From positions 1 through 43,550 of the forward strand of contig JAFSMW010000084.1 of assembly GCA_017447745.1 (NCBI GenBank): a stretch of DNA of 43,550 bases, in the 5' to 3' direction. Within the stretch, counting starts at the first letter, position 1. Each line of letters opens with the position of its first letter. The notes beneath the pieces are model-generated. The model had not been told where the DNA came from and searched no databases. It worked only from the letters and a program-made list of their open reading frames with translations. A program made the translations under genes and the position numbers. The DNA comes from Thermoguttaceae bacterium. Lineage in GTDB: Bacteria > Planctomycetota > Planctomycetia > Pirellulales > Thermoguttaceae. Of the stretch, positions 32,451 through 40,719 are shown in pieces.

Positions 32451-33626
32451 ATGAAAAAATATTTGTGTGTAATTGTAGTTCTTGCAATCGTAATTACAAT
32501 CGCTTTGATTATAATTCAGAGTTGCTCATCGTCTGCCAGCGCTCCTGTTGCGTATGTCAAAACGCCCGGGGCTACGGCGGCTTTTGTCTATACCGCTGGG
32601 GTCGATCCAGAATGCAAAGTTCTAAACCCTAAAACTCGCGAATTGGAGCCGTTTGTCAATACGGGCGACGCTCCATATCCGATTCGTCATTACGTAGAAA
32701 TCTATCCAAAAGAAATCTATTACGGCGATACGGTATACGTTGTTACAGCAGATGAGAATGTTTCCAGCGAAACTTTAAAATCAATTCAGGATGAAAGCAG
32801 AAATCACATTGCCATAAATTATTGTAAACTGATTTCTATCCCAGAAAACATAGAAGCATACGATTGGCTGCCGGAATATCAAACGACAGCTCGTAAAAAG
32901 CTTCGTACGTTCTATCGAGATTTGGCGCCGGGCGAGAAATGGCTTCAAAACCGTTATTTTATTGAATTTCCCCCCTTGGAAGATAAAGAAAAACCGTATT
33001 GGAAAGAACTGGAAAAAAGCATTCCACCAACAGGAGTCCGCATTCCTCTGCGCATTACAACAGGATTCGATTATATACAGCATAAAGGAGAGGGAATTAT
33101 TGTAATAACAGACGTCGAGATTCTTGTCAAACCGCGCCCAGCGTCAGAAATGGCGCTGTTGGATAAATGGTATAACAATACGCCGGAGAAAACGTTTCCT
33201 AAAGTCGTTGGAAATCGTAAAGATCCGCATGAAAGCAGTTTACGGGCAAACAAGAAAAGCTGGATTAAGATTGGCTGGAATAGTTACGATCCGTGGCTGT
33301 TTGTACGGCTGGGCAATCGAAAACCCTGCGATCCCAATAACCCGACAACTCTTAACGGCTGGCGGAAATTGGAAGCGTCTTTGACGCCTTCAACGATGCG
33401 CGACGAGGTTCGACTGGTTCGATTGCAGCTGGAATATTACTGCGCGGAACCGGGTGTAAAATCCGACCTCGCAAAGCAGGAATTAGATCAATGGCTAAAG
33501 AGTTTGCCAACTCCCCAGCAGGCGGTGTACCTGTCGTTTCTTAAAGATAAACAAAATTCTTTTAAATATGACGCTCCCGCCCTCGCTAAAAAGAATATGG
33601 AGCTTATTATCTATTTATCGCGATAA
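32451..33626 (+). CDS. Lipoprotein-like protein of unknown function
   Basis: A 391-residue protein I cannot assign. Seen: a strong N-terminal hydrophobic segment (about 4-22) followed by IIQSC at 21-25, a possible but imperfect lipobox (Gln at -2), then a Ser/Ala linker. The rest is a soluble domain rich in Trp, Tyr and Pro with no recognised motif; a stretch around 165-230 looks like beta-sandwich strands. It follows the glycerophosphodiesterase by 43 bases on the same strand and may be co-transcribed. Base composition is more A/T-rich than its neighbours. Probably anchored to a membrane facing the periplasm or outside. Confidence 0.7.
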   Translation: MKKYLCVIVVLAIVITIALIIIQSCSSSASAPVAYVKTPGATAAFVYTAGVDPECKVLNPKTRELEPFVNTGDAPYPIRHYVEIYPKEIYYGDTVYVVTADENVSSETLKSIQDESRNHIAINYCKLISIPENIEAYDWLPEYQTTARKKLRTFYRDLAPGEKWLQNRYFIEFPPLEDKEKPYWKELEKSIPPTGVRIPLRITTGFDYIQHKGEGIIVITDVEILVKPRPASEMALLDKWYNNTPEKTFPKVVGNRKDPHESSLRANKKSWIKIGWNSYDPWLFVRLGNRKPCDPNNPTTLNGWRKLEASLTPSTMRDEVRLVRLQLEYYCAEPGVKSDLAKQELDQWLKSLPTPQQAVYLSFLKDKQNSFKYDAPALAKKNMELIIYLSR

Positions 33627-33723
33627 AGAGCGTTTGGGCGCGTTTTAACCTCCCCCGGCGTCAGCGCGCCGAAGGAGGAAGAATAGTGTATTTGTCGATT
33701 TCTTTTTTCGTTATTTTTTAAGT

Positions 33724-33772
33724 CCGTGGGTTAAAACCCACGGCTAGAAACATTGAACCGCTAACGCGGTTC
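33724..33772. repeat. Double-hairpin repeat
   Basis: CCGTGGGTT/AACCCACGG followed by GAACCGC/GCGGTTC, in the same orientation as the copy at 13507. The surrounding 33627-33889 contains no gene that I can support. Confidence 0.8.
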
Positions 33773-33889
33773 GATGCGGACGACACGCCCGCGAACCGGT
33801 CTCAACAGAGTGCAATTGCAGGAACAATTTGCGGCGTCCCCTTTGCTACTGACCGCGAAGCTCTAATATTTTTCGTCCTCTGTTACAAT

Positions 33890-35308
33890 TCAGTTCTCTT
33901 TGACGCATTTGAGCCACTGTTTGTACAGCAGCCAATGTCCAGCGGTGGTGGGATGAACGGTATCCCAAACCCAGTAGCGGGAGTCTGGAACGGACTGGAA
34001 CGCCTCGCTGTACATCTGTTGAGTTGGTACGAAAACGGCGTTGTATTTCTTCGCCAGGTCGGCGGCGGCTTTCTGGAACGGCGCGTACCGTTTGAGAGTT
34101 TCTGCGTCCGAGCGATAAAACGGCTCGATGATTATCAGCTTGACGTTGGGCAGTTTCTCAACCGTCTCTTTGAGCAGCGAGTCGTAACGGTCATAGTACT
34201 CCTGCGCCGTTACGCCGTGGCTGAAATCGTTGCAGCCAATCATTATGCTCAACACGTCCGGCTTGACGGCAATCGTATCTTTTTCCCAGCGCTGCTGAAG
34301 TTTCTCGACCGTGTTGCCGGAAACGCCGCGATTGACGAACGTCCAGTTCTTTTCCGGATGGTTGCAGCCCAGGTCAGACGCGATAAGATATACGTACCCG
34401 TGCCCGTGAATGTGGTTCGGGTCTGCCGACCGCCCTCGGTTCCCGTCTGTAATCGAGTCTCCCTGAAAGAGAATCACCGCGTTGTCCGGAAACAGGTTTT
34501 CACAGCCCGGCTGATGAGCGAAGGCACTTTGACGCGTCGATTCCGTTTCTGTCGACGAACACGCCCAAGCTATAAGCTCTTTCATATAAAGGCGGCTGTC
34601 CTTACCCCACCATCGCGTTTGCATCATTTTATGAACGTTGCGTTCGCCGTCCGGGTATCCCATTAAAAGAGCAACCATCGTTTCACCTGCAACAAACAGC
34701 TTCCCGCCGCGGGACGTTTTGACATACGATGCGTGAAGCCAGCCCCCTTCCATACAGACGCTGGCAGGAATGCCGCCTTTGATTTTTCGGGAACCGCTGT
34801 ATGGAACCTCGCGGCGACCGCCGAAAATCTCGTTCTCAAAACTGATCGCTCCGCAGTTCCCAGGCAACCCTTCAATATCGTCGCCAATCTCAATACCAAA
34901 CTGACGCGTAATGTCGTTCGCTCCGTACTCTTTAAGAATAACCCGGTATTCTTCTTCGTCAACAAACATCAAAACGCTTCCTCCGCGTTGAATAAAGGAT
35001 GTAATCGCTTCCTTTTCCTTCTCGGTAATCGGCTTTTGCGTCGAACGAGCCAAAGGAGAAATGATTACAAGAGTCTTAACCCCTTCGAGCTTTTCCGCTG
35101 TAATCCCGTCGCGAATCTCAGAATATTCTGCGCCCAGTTCCTTGCAGATATCCTTATACGTCGGCAGAACGTAATCGTAATAGCTCGGATCGACAAAGAC
35201 GTCCTGAAACTGTCCATGAGATAAGTCAAACGCCACTTTCGGCGCCTGAGCGAAAGTGAACGAACAGAGAAGCAGGGAGAGGAGAATTGTGGGTAGTGGT
35301 TTCATCAT
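33890..35308 (-). CDS. Secreted two-domain protein: DUF4350-like plus SGNH hydrolase
   Basis: A 472-residue protein. Seen: a signal peptide of about 20 residues (ending in TFAQ), then an N-terminal alpha/beta domain (about 22-245) that resembles glutamine-amidotransferase-like folds (VAFDLSHGQF, TLVIISPLAR, GGSVLMFVDEEEY). A SGNH/GDSL esterase domain follows (about 265-472) with FQGDSITDG (Ser nucleophile), NRGVSGNT, IGCNDFSHG and DTVHPTTAGH (Asp-His pair). SGNH enzymes of planctomycetes often remove acetyl or other esters from polysaccharides; substrate unknown. The N-terminal domain may bind sugar or regulate the esterase. The full catalytic set is present. Confidence 0.85.
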   Translation of the reverse strand: MMKPLPTILLSLLLCSFTFAQAPKVAFDLSHGQFQDVFVDPSYYDYVLPTYKDICKELGAEYSEIRDGITAEKLEGVKTLVIISPLARSTQKPITEKEKEAITSFIQRGGSVLMFVDEEEYRVILKEYGANDITRQFGIEIGDDIEGLPGNCGAISFENEIFGGRREVPYSGSRKIKGGIPASVCMEGGWLHASYVKTSRGGKLFVAGETMVALLMGYPDGERNVHKMMQTRWWGKDSRLYMKELIAWACSSTETESTRQSAFAHQPGCENLFPDNAVILFQGDSITDGNRGRSADPNHIHGHGYVYLIASDLGCNHPEKNWTFVNRGVSGNTVEKLQQRWEKDTIAVKPDVLSIMIGCNDFSHGVTAQEYYDRYDSLLKETVEKLPNVKLIIIEPFYRSDAETLKRYAPFQKAAADLAKKYNAVFVPTQQMYSEAFQSVPDSRYWVWDTVHPTTAGHWLLYKQWLKCVKEN

Positions 35309-35328
35309 TGTGGTTGTAAGTTAGGGGT

Positions 35329-35720
35329 TGAATGAATTAGCAATTGTCAATTAGCAATTAGCAATTACGCAAGCGTAGAACAAACAGTTGCGGTGGGGCA
35401 ATGATTTAGTCGTTTAACCTGGGTTCTATCCCCACGTCTTTAGACGTGGGAAATAATAAACAAAAATCGTAGCCCCCAGATTTATCTGGGGGACTAGACA
35501 AACAATAAACACCCAAACGCTTCCCCCCCCACATCTCCGTCCCCGCCCCCGAACGGGGGTGGGGACGGAGATGTGGATTTTACGCGAAAAAATAATGTGA
35601 TATATCGTTTTCCCACGCCTAAAGGCGTGGGCTACATTTTTAAATTTTTCATTATCCTCACAGCTAAAGCAGTGAGGATAAATTGCAAATTGCTAATTGC
35701 TAATTGCTAATTTTTCTCTC
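35329..35720. repeat. Dense hairpin and repeat block
   Basis: Bases 35329-35692 have no gene; the block runs on to cover the last codons of the HAD gene. AATTAGC-type units lie at 35335-35366 and 35683-35716. Between them are at least five hairpins. They are CCCACGTC/GACGTGGG near 35431-35450, a CCCCCAGA/TCTGGGGG stem near 35473-35492, the long stem at 35529-35576, CCCACGCC/GGCGTGGG near 35612-35631, and TATCCTCAC/GTGAGGATA near 35653-35680. Confidence 0.75.
35529..35576. repeat. Long near-perfect hairpin (22 bp)
   Basis: 16-bp perfect outer arms (35529-35544 and 35561-35576, CCACATCTCCGTCCCC and its inverse), one G/T mismatch, five more C/G pairs and a GAAC loop. Preceded by a C run. No gene nearby reads into it within 200 bases, so its role is unclear. 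Confidence 0.85.
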
Positions 35721-36385
35721 AGCTCCCCGAAATGCTCCAGCTGAATGTAATGGTACTTATCTGAAATTTCCGGGTCGACGGCTTCGTGTTCCCACGTGTA
35801 ATGGTGCGGAATATAGACGCCTGTTCCGCCCAGCTCAATTACCGGCAGGACGTCTGACTTGAGCGAGTTGCCGACCATAATAAAGTCCTCCGGGGCGATT
35901 CGCAGCAGGTCAATCAGACGTCGATAATCGTCGACGCGTTTGTTCGACATGACGTGCATGAACTTCACGTAGGGCTTTAGCCCGGATCGTTCCAGCTTCT
36001 GTTCCTGTTCCAGCAGCTCCCCCTTGGTGGCGACAATAAGACGATAGCTCTTCGCCAGAATCGGAACGGTCTTTTCGACTCCCGGCAGCAGATGTACCGG
36101 ATGACGCAAAATATCGCGTCCTAAATCGTGAATTTTCAAGACGACGCTTGACGGCAGGCGCCCGTCAGTCAGGTCAATCGCCAGTTCAACCATCGACAGG
36201 ACAAACGACTTCGTCCCGTACCCGTACAGCGGCACGTTTTGCGACTCTTTGGCAAACAGCTTCGACTCCACCTCCGACGCGGGAACGTAGTCCTTGAGCA
36301 GTTCGCAAAGCCCGGATTGCGCCTTGAGAAAAAAGTCGATGTTTTCCCAAAGGGTGTCGTCAGCATCGAGGGCGAGGGTTTTCAT
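35693..36385 (-). CDS. HAD-superfamily hydrolase (phosphatase)
   Basis: A 230-residue HAD protein. Seen: motif I LALDADDTLW (nucleophile Asp7, Asp9), a helical cap, motif II VATKGE (Thr), motif III with MSNKRVDDY (Lys) and motif IV VGNSLKSDV. It is probably a small-molecule phosphatase of the phosphoglycolate-phosphatase/YjjG-like group; substrate unknown. The last residues KLAISN and the stop codon are encoded by an AATTAGC repeat, so the natural C-terminus has been overwritten. I start at the ATG at 36385; an upstream frame to 36517 is repeat sequence (LATRNSQLATR). Confidence 0.85.
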   Translation of the reverse strand: MKTLALDADDTLWENIDFFLKAQSGLCELLKDYVPASEVESKLFAKESQNVPLYGYGTKSFVLSMVELAIDLTDGRLPSSVVLKIHDLGRDILRHPVHLLPGVEKTVPILAKSYRLIVATKGELLEQEQKLERSGLKPYVKFMHVMSNKRVDDYRRLIDLLRIAPEDFIMVGNSLKSDVLPVIELGGTGVYIPHHYTWEHEAVDPEISDKYHYIQLEHFGELREKLAISN

Positions 36386-36407
36386 TGTGTAGTCTATGGT
36401 TATGTGT

Positions 36408-36505
36408 CTAGTTGCGAGTTGCGAGTTGCGAGTTGCGAGAAGATTTCGCAAGCGCTCCCCAGTGGTTATGCGCGGGTCAGTCCGTTCACGGATTTTACGG
36501 ATTAA
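36408..36505. repeat. TTGCGAG array and conserved flank
   Basis: TTGCGAG units at 36409-36440 continue into about 30 bases (GAAGATTTCGCAAGCGCTCC, CCAGTGGTTAT) that recur, inverted, at 39803-39862. A CGGATTAAACGGAT stretch follows that also recurs near 40731. Confidence 0.8.
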
Positions 36506-36564
36506 ACGGATATTCACCGATTGGTTAATTTAGGGAATGGGGAATAGTAATTCGCCTTCGGCGA

Positions 36565-36662
36565 TTTAAAAAACTACTGCCTACTGCCTACTGCCTATTG
36601 CCTTTCTCTACTTATTACTGCCTATTGCCTTTCTCTACTGCCTACTGCCTACTGCCTTTCCC
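36565..36662. repeat. TGCCTAC array supplying the rsmA stop codon
   Basis: Long array of TGCCTAC/TGCCTAT units with CTTTCTCTACT spacers. On the - strand it begins inside the end of rsmA and supplies its last codons and TAG stop. Confidence 0.85.
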
Positions 36663-37605
36663 CCGCCTCTCTCATCGCTTCGCAGAGCTGCAGGTGGGTT
36701 TCCAGGGGGATTGCTTCGGCGCGGGCGGTTCCGTCCAAGCCGAGCTGAGCCATAATCGCGTCGACGTCGGATTTGCTGACGCGGTCTTTGTACGCGGCAA
36801 TCAGCTCGCCTCTGAGGAACTTGCGGCGGTGCAGAAACAGGGCTTTGGCGTACTGATGGAAAAACTCGAGATCCGGGATGGCGCTGCGCTTTTCGGGATT
36901 GGTCTGCATGTGAACAATCGCAGAGTACACTTTCGGCCGCGGCCAGAACACGGACGGCGGGATAACGCGGGTCATTTCGACGTCGCACTGCGCCTGCATC
37001 CACAGCGACAAGGCGCAGAAGTCTTTGCTGCCCGGCGCGGCGATAATGCGGTCGCCCATCTCCTTTTGAATCGTAACGGTCATGGAATACGGCGCTCCGC
37101 AGGACAGCGCGCCCGGCCGCATGAGATTGGAAATAATCGGGGTGGCGACAGCGTACGGCAGGTTCGCCGCCAGCTTGAGCCGACAGCCGGGGTTGTCCGC
37201 CATCGCCTTGTCAATCGCCTCTAAAACAACCGGATTGAGCGCGTTTTTGTTTTTGAGAATATCGACGTTGAGCTGCTCGATGTTCTCCAGGTCGCCCAGG
37301 TCTTCCTGCGACAGGGCAAAGAGCTTCTCGTCCAGTTCGACGGTAATGAGCTTTCGGCACAGCGGCGCCATCTGAACGCTCATCGACCCGGTTCCCGTCC
37401 CGACTTCCAAAACAATGTCGTTCTCGTCCAGCGCCGCCCGACGAATCAGCAGACGCTGAATGTTGAGGTCAATGAGAAAGTTCTGCCCGAGCTGATGGAC
37501 GGGAGAAATCCCCACTTCCTTGAATCGTCGGAGCAAAAAAGCGAGCGTCTGGTTGGAACTGCTGCCAGAGTCGCGAGTCGGTTTTTGAGGCGAAAATTTG
37601 GACAT
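36649..37605 (-). CDS. rsmA: 16S rRNA (adenine1518/1519-N6)-dimethyltransferase
   Basis: A 318-residue KsgA/RsmA enzyme that dimethylates two adenines near the 3' end of 16S rRNA during 30S maturation. Seen: LGQNFLID at the start of the fold, the SAM-binding loop [11 protein letters not shown], acidic VELDEKL, NVDIL, the catalytic NLPY motif ([13 protein letters not shown]), then the C-terminal helical domain with [10 protein letters not shown]. About 45 extra residues precede the usual start. The final residues ERQ and the TAG come from a TGCCTAC repeat. It lies downstream of the PhoU-like gene on the same strand, 80 bases away. Confidence 0.94.
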   Translation of the reverse strand: MSKFSPQKPTRDSGSSSNQTLAFLLRRFKEVGISPVHQLGQNFLIDLNIQRLLIRRAALDENDIVLEVGTGTGSMSVQMAPLCRKLITVELDEKLFALSQEDLGDLENIEQLNVDILKNKNALNPVVLEAIDKAMADNPGCRLKLAANLPYAVATPIISNLMRPGALSCGAPYSMTVTIQKEMGDRIIAAPGSKDFCALSLWMQAQCDVEMTRVIPPSVFWPRPKVYSAIVHMQTNPEKRSAIPDLEFFHQYAKALFLHRRKFLRGELIAAYKDRVSKSDVDAIMAQLGLDGTARAEAIPLETHLQLCEAMREAGERQ

Positions 37606-37685
37606 GGTTTACAGGGGTTATGGAATCGGGGGTAGTGGGGACAAAAAAACGAATTAAACGTTATTATCCTTTTGTTTTATCTATT

Positions 37686-38411
37686 TTACTCTTTCGGGGA
37701 TTCGTTGAGCAAATCGTTGTTCAAAGGGTTGTTTTTTACAATCTTGCTGGTAAAGTCGAGTTTATGAACCGGCTGAACGATCGACGAAGCAATATTGCGA
37801 ACGTGGGATGCGTAACGTTTGAAATACCGAAACGCCAGGGCGTATGCAACGTCGACGCGTTCATTATCAGTTTTTTCCGACAGGAACCACTGTATCTGCT
37901 GATCGCACGTGTCCTCAATTGCCGCCGCCTGACAGATCAACTCGGTCGCCATCTTTTCGTCCTGAGCGTCAAAGATGTGTCGGCAATGATCAATCAAAGC
38001 CAGAATCGCGTTCTTCACCATTTCGAGCTTTCCTTTGGTAATTCCTTCCGGAACGTCCGGGGCGGAAACGGTCAGGTCATAGATGTTTTTGGCGATGTCG
38101 CCCAGGCGTTCGCCGTCTTTGACGATGCTCATCATAATCAACGACTGATCGAAATCCGCCGCGCCGTGAACGGTCGTGTGAATAACCAGCTCTTTACGAA
38201 TTGTACGTTCTGATTTGTTGATGGATTTATCCAGAGCAAACAGTTCCGTCCGAACCGCTTCCGGGTCAGCGTAACGCAAATAGGCGTCTGCAGCAAGCTG
38301 AAACGCGCGGCGGGAAGCGTCGAGCAACTCACAAAACTGACTGCGAATGTTTTTCATGCCCGCGTTCATGGTCGCGGCGGACGTTGAGCTGGAATATAGC
38401 CATTTGAACAT
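37686..38411 (-). CDS. PhoU-domain protein
   Basis: A 241-residue all-helical protein with two PhoU-like three-helix units. Seen: DKSINKSERTIRKELVIH and SIVKDGERLGDIAKNIYDL, the acidic metal-binding helices of PhoU (E/DxxxD), then CDQQIQWFLS and a short C-terminal tail. The Na/Pi cotransporter gene ends 21 bases upstream on the same strand. PhoU-like proteins linked to NptA-type transporters are thought to restrain phosphate uptake, so it likely regulates that transporter rather than a Pst system. Confidence 0.87.
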   Translation of the reverse strand: MFKWLYSSSTSAATMNAGMKNIRSQFCELLDASRRAFQLAADAYLRYADPEAVRTELFALDKSINKSERTIRKELVIHTTVHGAADFDQSLIMMSIVKDGERLGDIAKNIYDLTVSAPDVPEGITKGKLEMVKNAILALIDHCRHIFDAQDEKMATELICQAAAIEDTCDQQIQWFLSEKTDNERVDVAYALAFRYFKRYASHVRNIASSIVQPVHKLDFTSKIVKNNPLNNDLLNESPKE

Positions 38412-38432
38412 GTTTGTTACCCTTGTGTATAA

Positions 38433-39596
38433 CTAATTTCTAAAAAGCAGGAATCCCAAGCCGGGTAAAACAAAGTACAACATCGTAATCCAGCAAACCA
38501 CATAAAAGCGATTGCTGGTTAAAATAACGCTTAACCGTTTCGTTAAGAAAACCGGAACGCGCATTTGCGGAATCGGGTAGAATAATAATACGCCAGTAAT
38601 ATTGAACAGCGAATGGGCTAACGCCAACGCCAGCCCCAACTGACCGGTCGGCGAACCTAAAAACGCCATCGCCGCCAATATTGCAGTAATAGTCGTACCA
38701 ATATTCGAGCCTAAAATAATAGGATAAATCGTTTTTATCGAAAGCGTTCCAGCTACAACAAGAGGCACTAACAGCGACGTCGTTATCCCAGACGATTGAA
38801 TTGTCATCGTTACAATAACGCCCGCCAAAAGACCAATATAGCCATTTTTGGAAAGGACGCGGTTGAGCAAGACTTCAACCTTGTCCGCCATAATGACTTT
38901 CATGTTTTTAGTTATGTAAATCAACGAAATAATCAAGATTATCAGACCGCAAATAGCCATCAACGCCGCTGTAAACGTTGGACTCATTCCCTGCAGACAA
39001 AAATCCCGAATCCCATTAGCCGGCGCGCTGATTGCGCTGGACAAGGGATTGCTTCCTGTGGAACTCCCTGTAGCTGTCATTGGAACCAGCGACGCCAAAA
39101 ATCGAGAAGTTTTTGACAGAAAGCCAAAACAGATTTCCAGCGTAAAGCAAATAAATGCCGTTATAATATTAAAAATTTCCTGAACCAGCGAAACAGAAAA
39201 CGCCTTGGAAAAAGTTCGCCTTTCACCGCCGATATGCATTAAAGACGCAATCGAACACGTCAAAGCAGAACCGATATTTGATCCAATCGCAATCGGAATC
39301 GCGCCCTCAAGCTCGATAACGCCTGACGCCACCATCGCCACCGCTAAACTGGTCGTTGCTGACGAGCTTTGCATTAAAGCGGTCAGGATAATTCCCAGAC
39401 ACAATCCCGTAAACGGGTTTTTCAGTTGGGACGCAAGCGTTTCTAAAACAGAACTGTTATAGCTTGTATAAACCGTTGCCGCCGTACCAAACAATTTAAC
39501 TGCAACGAGAAATAAATATACAAGAAAGACAAATAACAGCAGACGAGCAATCAGCCCGACTTTTTGATAAAAGGCGTCATTTTGAGATAGAGTCAT
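38433..39596 (-). CDS. Na+/phosphate cotransporter (NptA/PNaS family)
   Basis: A 387-residue membrane protein with about nine to ten predicted helices. Seen: the two inverted-repeat signature loops of the family, MQSSSATTSLAVAMVASG in the first half and IQSSGITTSLLVPLVVAG in the second. Each is followed by a GSNIG motif (IAIGSNIGSALT, ILGSNIGTTIT). It imports inorganic phosphate with sodium. It forms an operon with the PhoU-domain gene downstream. A good promoter lies at 39665-39692, giving a leader of about 60 nt. Confidence 0.93.
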   Translation of the reverse strand: MTLSQNDAFYQKVGLIARLLLFVFLVYLFLVAVKLFGTAATVYTSYNSSVLETLASQLKNPFTGLCLGIILTALMQSSSATTSLAVAMVASGVIELEGAIPIAIGSNIGSALTCSIASLMHIGGERRTFSKAFSVSLVQEIFNIITAFICFTLEICFGFLSKTSRFLASLVPMTATGSSTGSNPLSSAISAPANGIRDFCLQGMSPTFTAALMAICGLIILIISLIYITKNMKVIMADKVEVLLNRVLSKNGYIGLLAGVIVTMTIQSSGITTSLLVPLVVAGTLSIKTIYPIILGSNIGTTITAILAAMAFLGSPTGQLGLALALAHSLFNITGVLLFYPIPQMRVPVFLTKRLSVILTSNRFYVVCWITMLYFVLPGLGFLLFRN

Positions 39597-39664
39597 AATC
39601 GGCGCTTTGGTTTTAGGATAAATTCGGGAGAATTCCTTAAAACGCCCCCAATAAATCTTTTTAT

Positions 39665-39692
39665 ATTATCGATATTTACCGTCTTTCGTCAA
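39665..39692 (-). promoter_or_regulatory. Predicted Na/Pi cotransporter promoter, C-tract plus TTGACG-N16-GATAAT
   Basis: On the - strand, seven C (39693-39699) directly precede TTGACG (39687-39692). A 16-bp spacer and GATAAT (39665-39670) follow. It is the best example of the C-tract/-35 junction in the window. Confidence 0.6.
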
Positions 39693-39699
39693 GGGGGGG

Positions 39700-39865
39700 A
39701 GAAAGTAGGAAGTAGGGAATAGGGGTTAGGGAGTAGGGAATACGTCTCCGGGGCGCGGATATTGTCCGCGATAAAATGGCGGGTAATACCCGCCCCCCGT
39801 ATACAACCACTGGGGAGCGATTGCGAAATCTTCTCGCAACTCGCTACTCGCAACTCGCAACTTCC
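39700..39865. repeat. Composite repeat between the Na/Pi cotransporter and csrA loci
   Basis: AGTAGG-type units (39705-39740) are followed by two small hairpins (including GGCGGGTA/TACCCGCC near 39778-39796). Next is a conserved stretch with CCACTGGGGAGCG and GCGAAATCTTCTCGC, then CTCGCAA units to 39862. The last 60 bases match 36409-36470 in inverse orientation. No gene is seen in 39597-40050. Confidence 0.8.
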
Positions 39866-40050
39866 AATTATAACGATTGTTCCGATTTCAACATGGGCGG
39901 GAGAAAGATTATTCCGTCTTACTCTCACAATCGGAACAGCCCGACCAACCGTCAAGAGTGGTTTATCCGTCTTTTATTTGGGTCTGATAATAAAAGCCCA
40001 ATTTTTATTCCGATAGCTTGATTGTCAACCGCGTTGTAAAGGAGAATTAC

Positions 40051-40374
40051 ATGAACCAATGCAGCAGCGTCCGCTTGGACACTCTGGCGGAACTGACAGA
40101 CTTTGTAAATACCAAACTTTGCGAACAGAATCTCCTCAAGATTGGCGCCTTTCCGTTGACCGAACGGGTTTTACGGCGGCGCGGCAAACCGTGCGCGATG
40201 AGTTTTTGTCTGCACGGTCCCAGAATGGTGAAATTCATGGCTATCTGGGAAGCGAATTCCAATCGCATATTGTTTTACAATCCGTCTGGAGAATGTATGG
40301 ACGTCGCCGTCCTGATCAGTTCGCCAGTTGATGAATTTATAGAACGTTTCAGCGCTCAAGACGTTGAAGCGTAA
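40051..40374 (+). CDS. Small conserved-looking protein upstream of csrA
   Basis: A 107-residue protein without recognised domain. Seen: an AAAGGAG Shine-Dalgarno eight bases before the ATG, a helical N-terminus (LAELTDFVNTKLCEQN), a basic middle (FPLTERVLRRRGKPCAM) and a beta-rich C-terminal half (FCLHGPRMVKFMAIWEANSNRILFYNPSGE). There is no signal peptide. It lies 55 bases before csrA on the same strand and is probably co-transcribed, so a role connected with CsrA (antagonist, partner or target) is possible but unproven. The codon use and ribosome site make it a real gene. Confidence 0.75.
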   Translation: MNQCSSVRLDTLAELTDFVNTKLCEQNLLKIGAFPLTERVLRRRGKPCAMSFCLHGPRMVKFMAIWEANSNRILFYNPSGECMDVAVLISSPVDEFIERFSAQDVEA

Positions 40375-40429
40375 CCCGTTTCGGAAACCAAACCAAACAG
40401 AAATTTTTTTATTATCAGGAGGAACTCTG

Positions 40430-40627
40430 ATGCTTGTTTTGTCAAGAAAAGAATCAGAAACAATTTGTCTGGGAGACGACATTAAAATCACCGTTGTCCG
40501 GGTCAATAAAGATCGCGTCCGCATCGGCATCGACGCTCCCGCCGACGTTCACGTCCTTCGCGGCGAACTGGCCAACAAGGAATTCGAAATCGAAACCACG
40601 CCGTTCACCCGCCGAGAAGCCGGCTGA
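40430..40627 (+). CDS. csrA: Carbon storage regulator CsrA
   Basis: A 65-residue RNA-binding dimer. Seen: MLVLSRKESETICLGDDIKITVVRV and RVRIGIDAPADVHVLRGEL, which cover both RNA-contact strands, including the Arg in VLRGEL. CsrA binds GGA loops in mRNA leaders and blocks or stabilises translation. AGGAGG lies seven bases before the ATG; it contains GGA itself, which would permit autoregulation. A strong terminator follows. The upstream gene at 40051 appears to be its operon partner; the flagellar genes often linked to csrA are absent here. Confidence 0.96.
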   Translation: MLVLSRKESETICLGDDIKITVVRVNKDRVRIGIDAPADVHVLRGELANKEFEIETTPFTRREAG

Positions 40628-40656
40628 GATTATCAGGCGACATAACGATTAACCCC

Positions 40657-40695
40657 AAAGAGATTGACAAATTCGATTTGTCAATCTCTTTTTTT
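40657..40695 (+). terminator. Rho-independent terminator of csrA
   Basis: 16-bp perfect arms AAAGAGATTGACAAAT (40657-40672) and its inverse (40676-40691) with a 3-nt loop, followed by a T run to about 40695. Confidence 0.9.
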
Positions 40696-40719
40696 ACGTT
40701 ACCATGATCTATTATGCTC

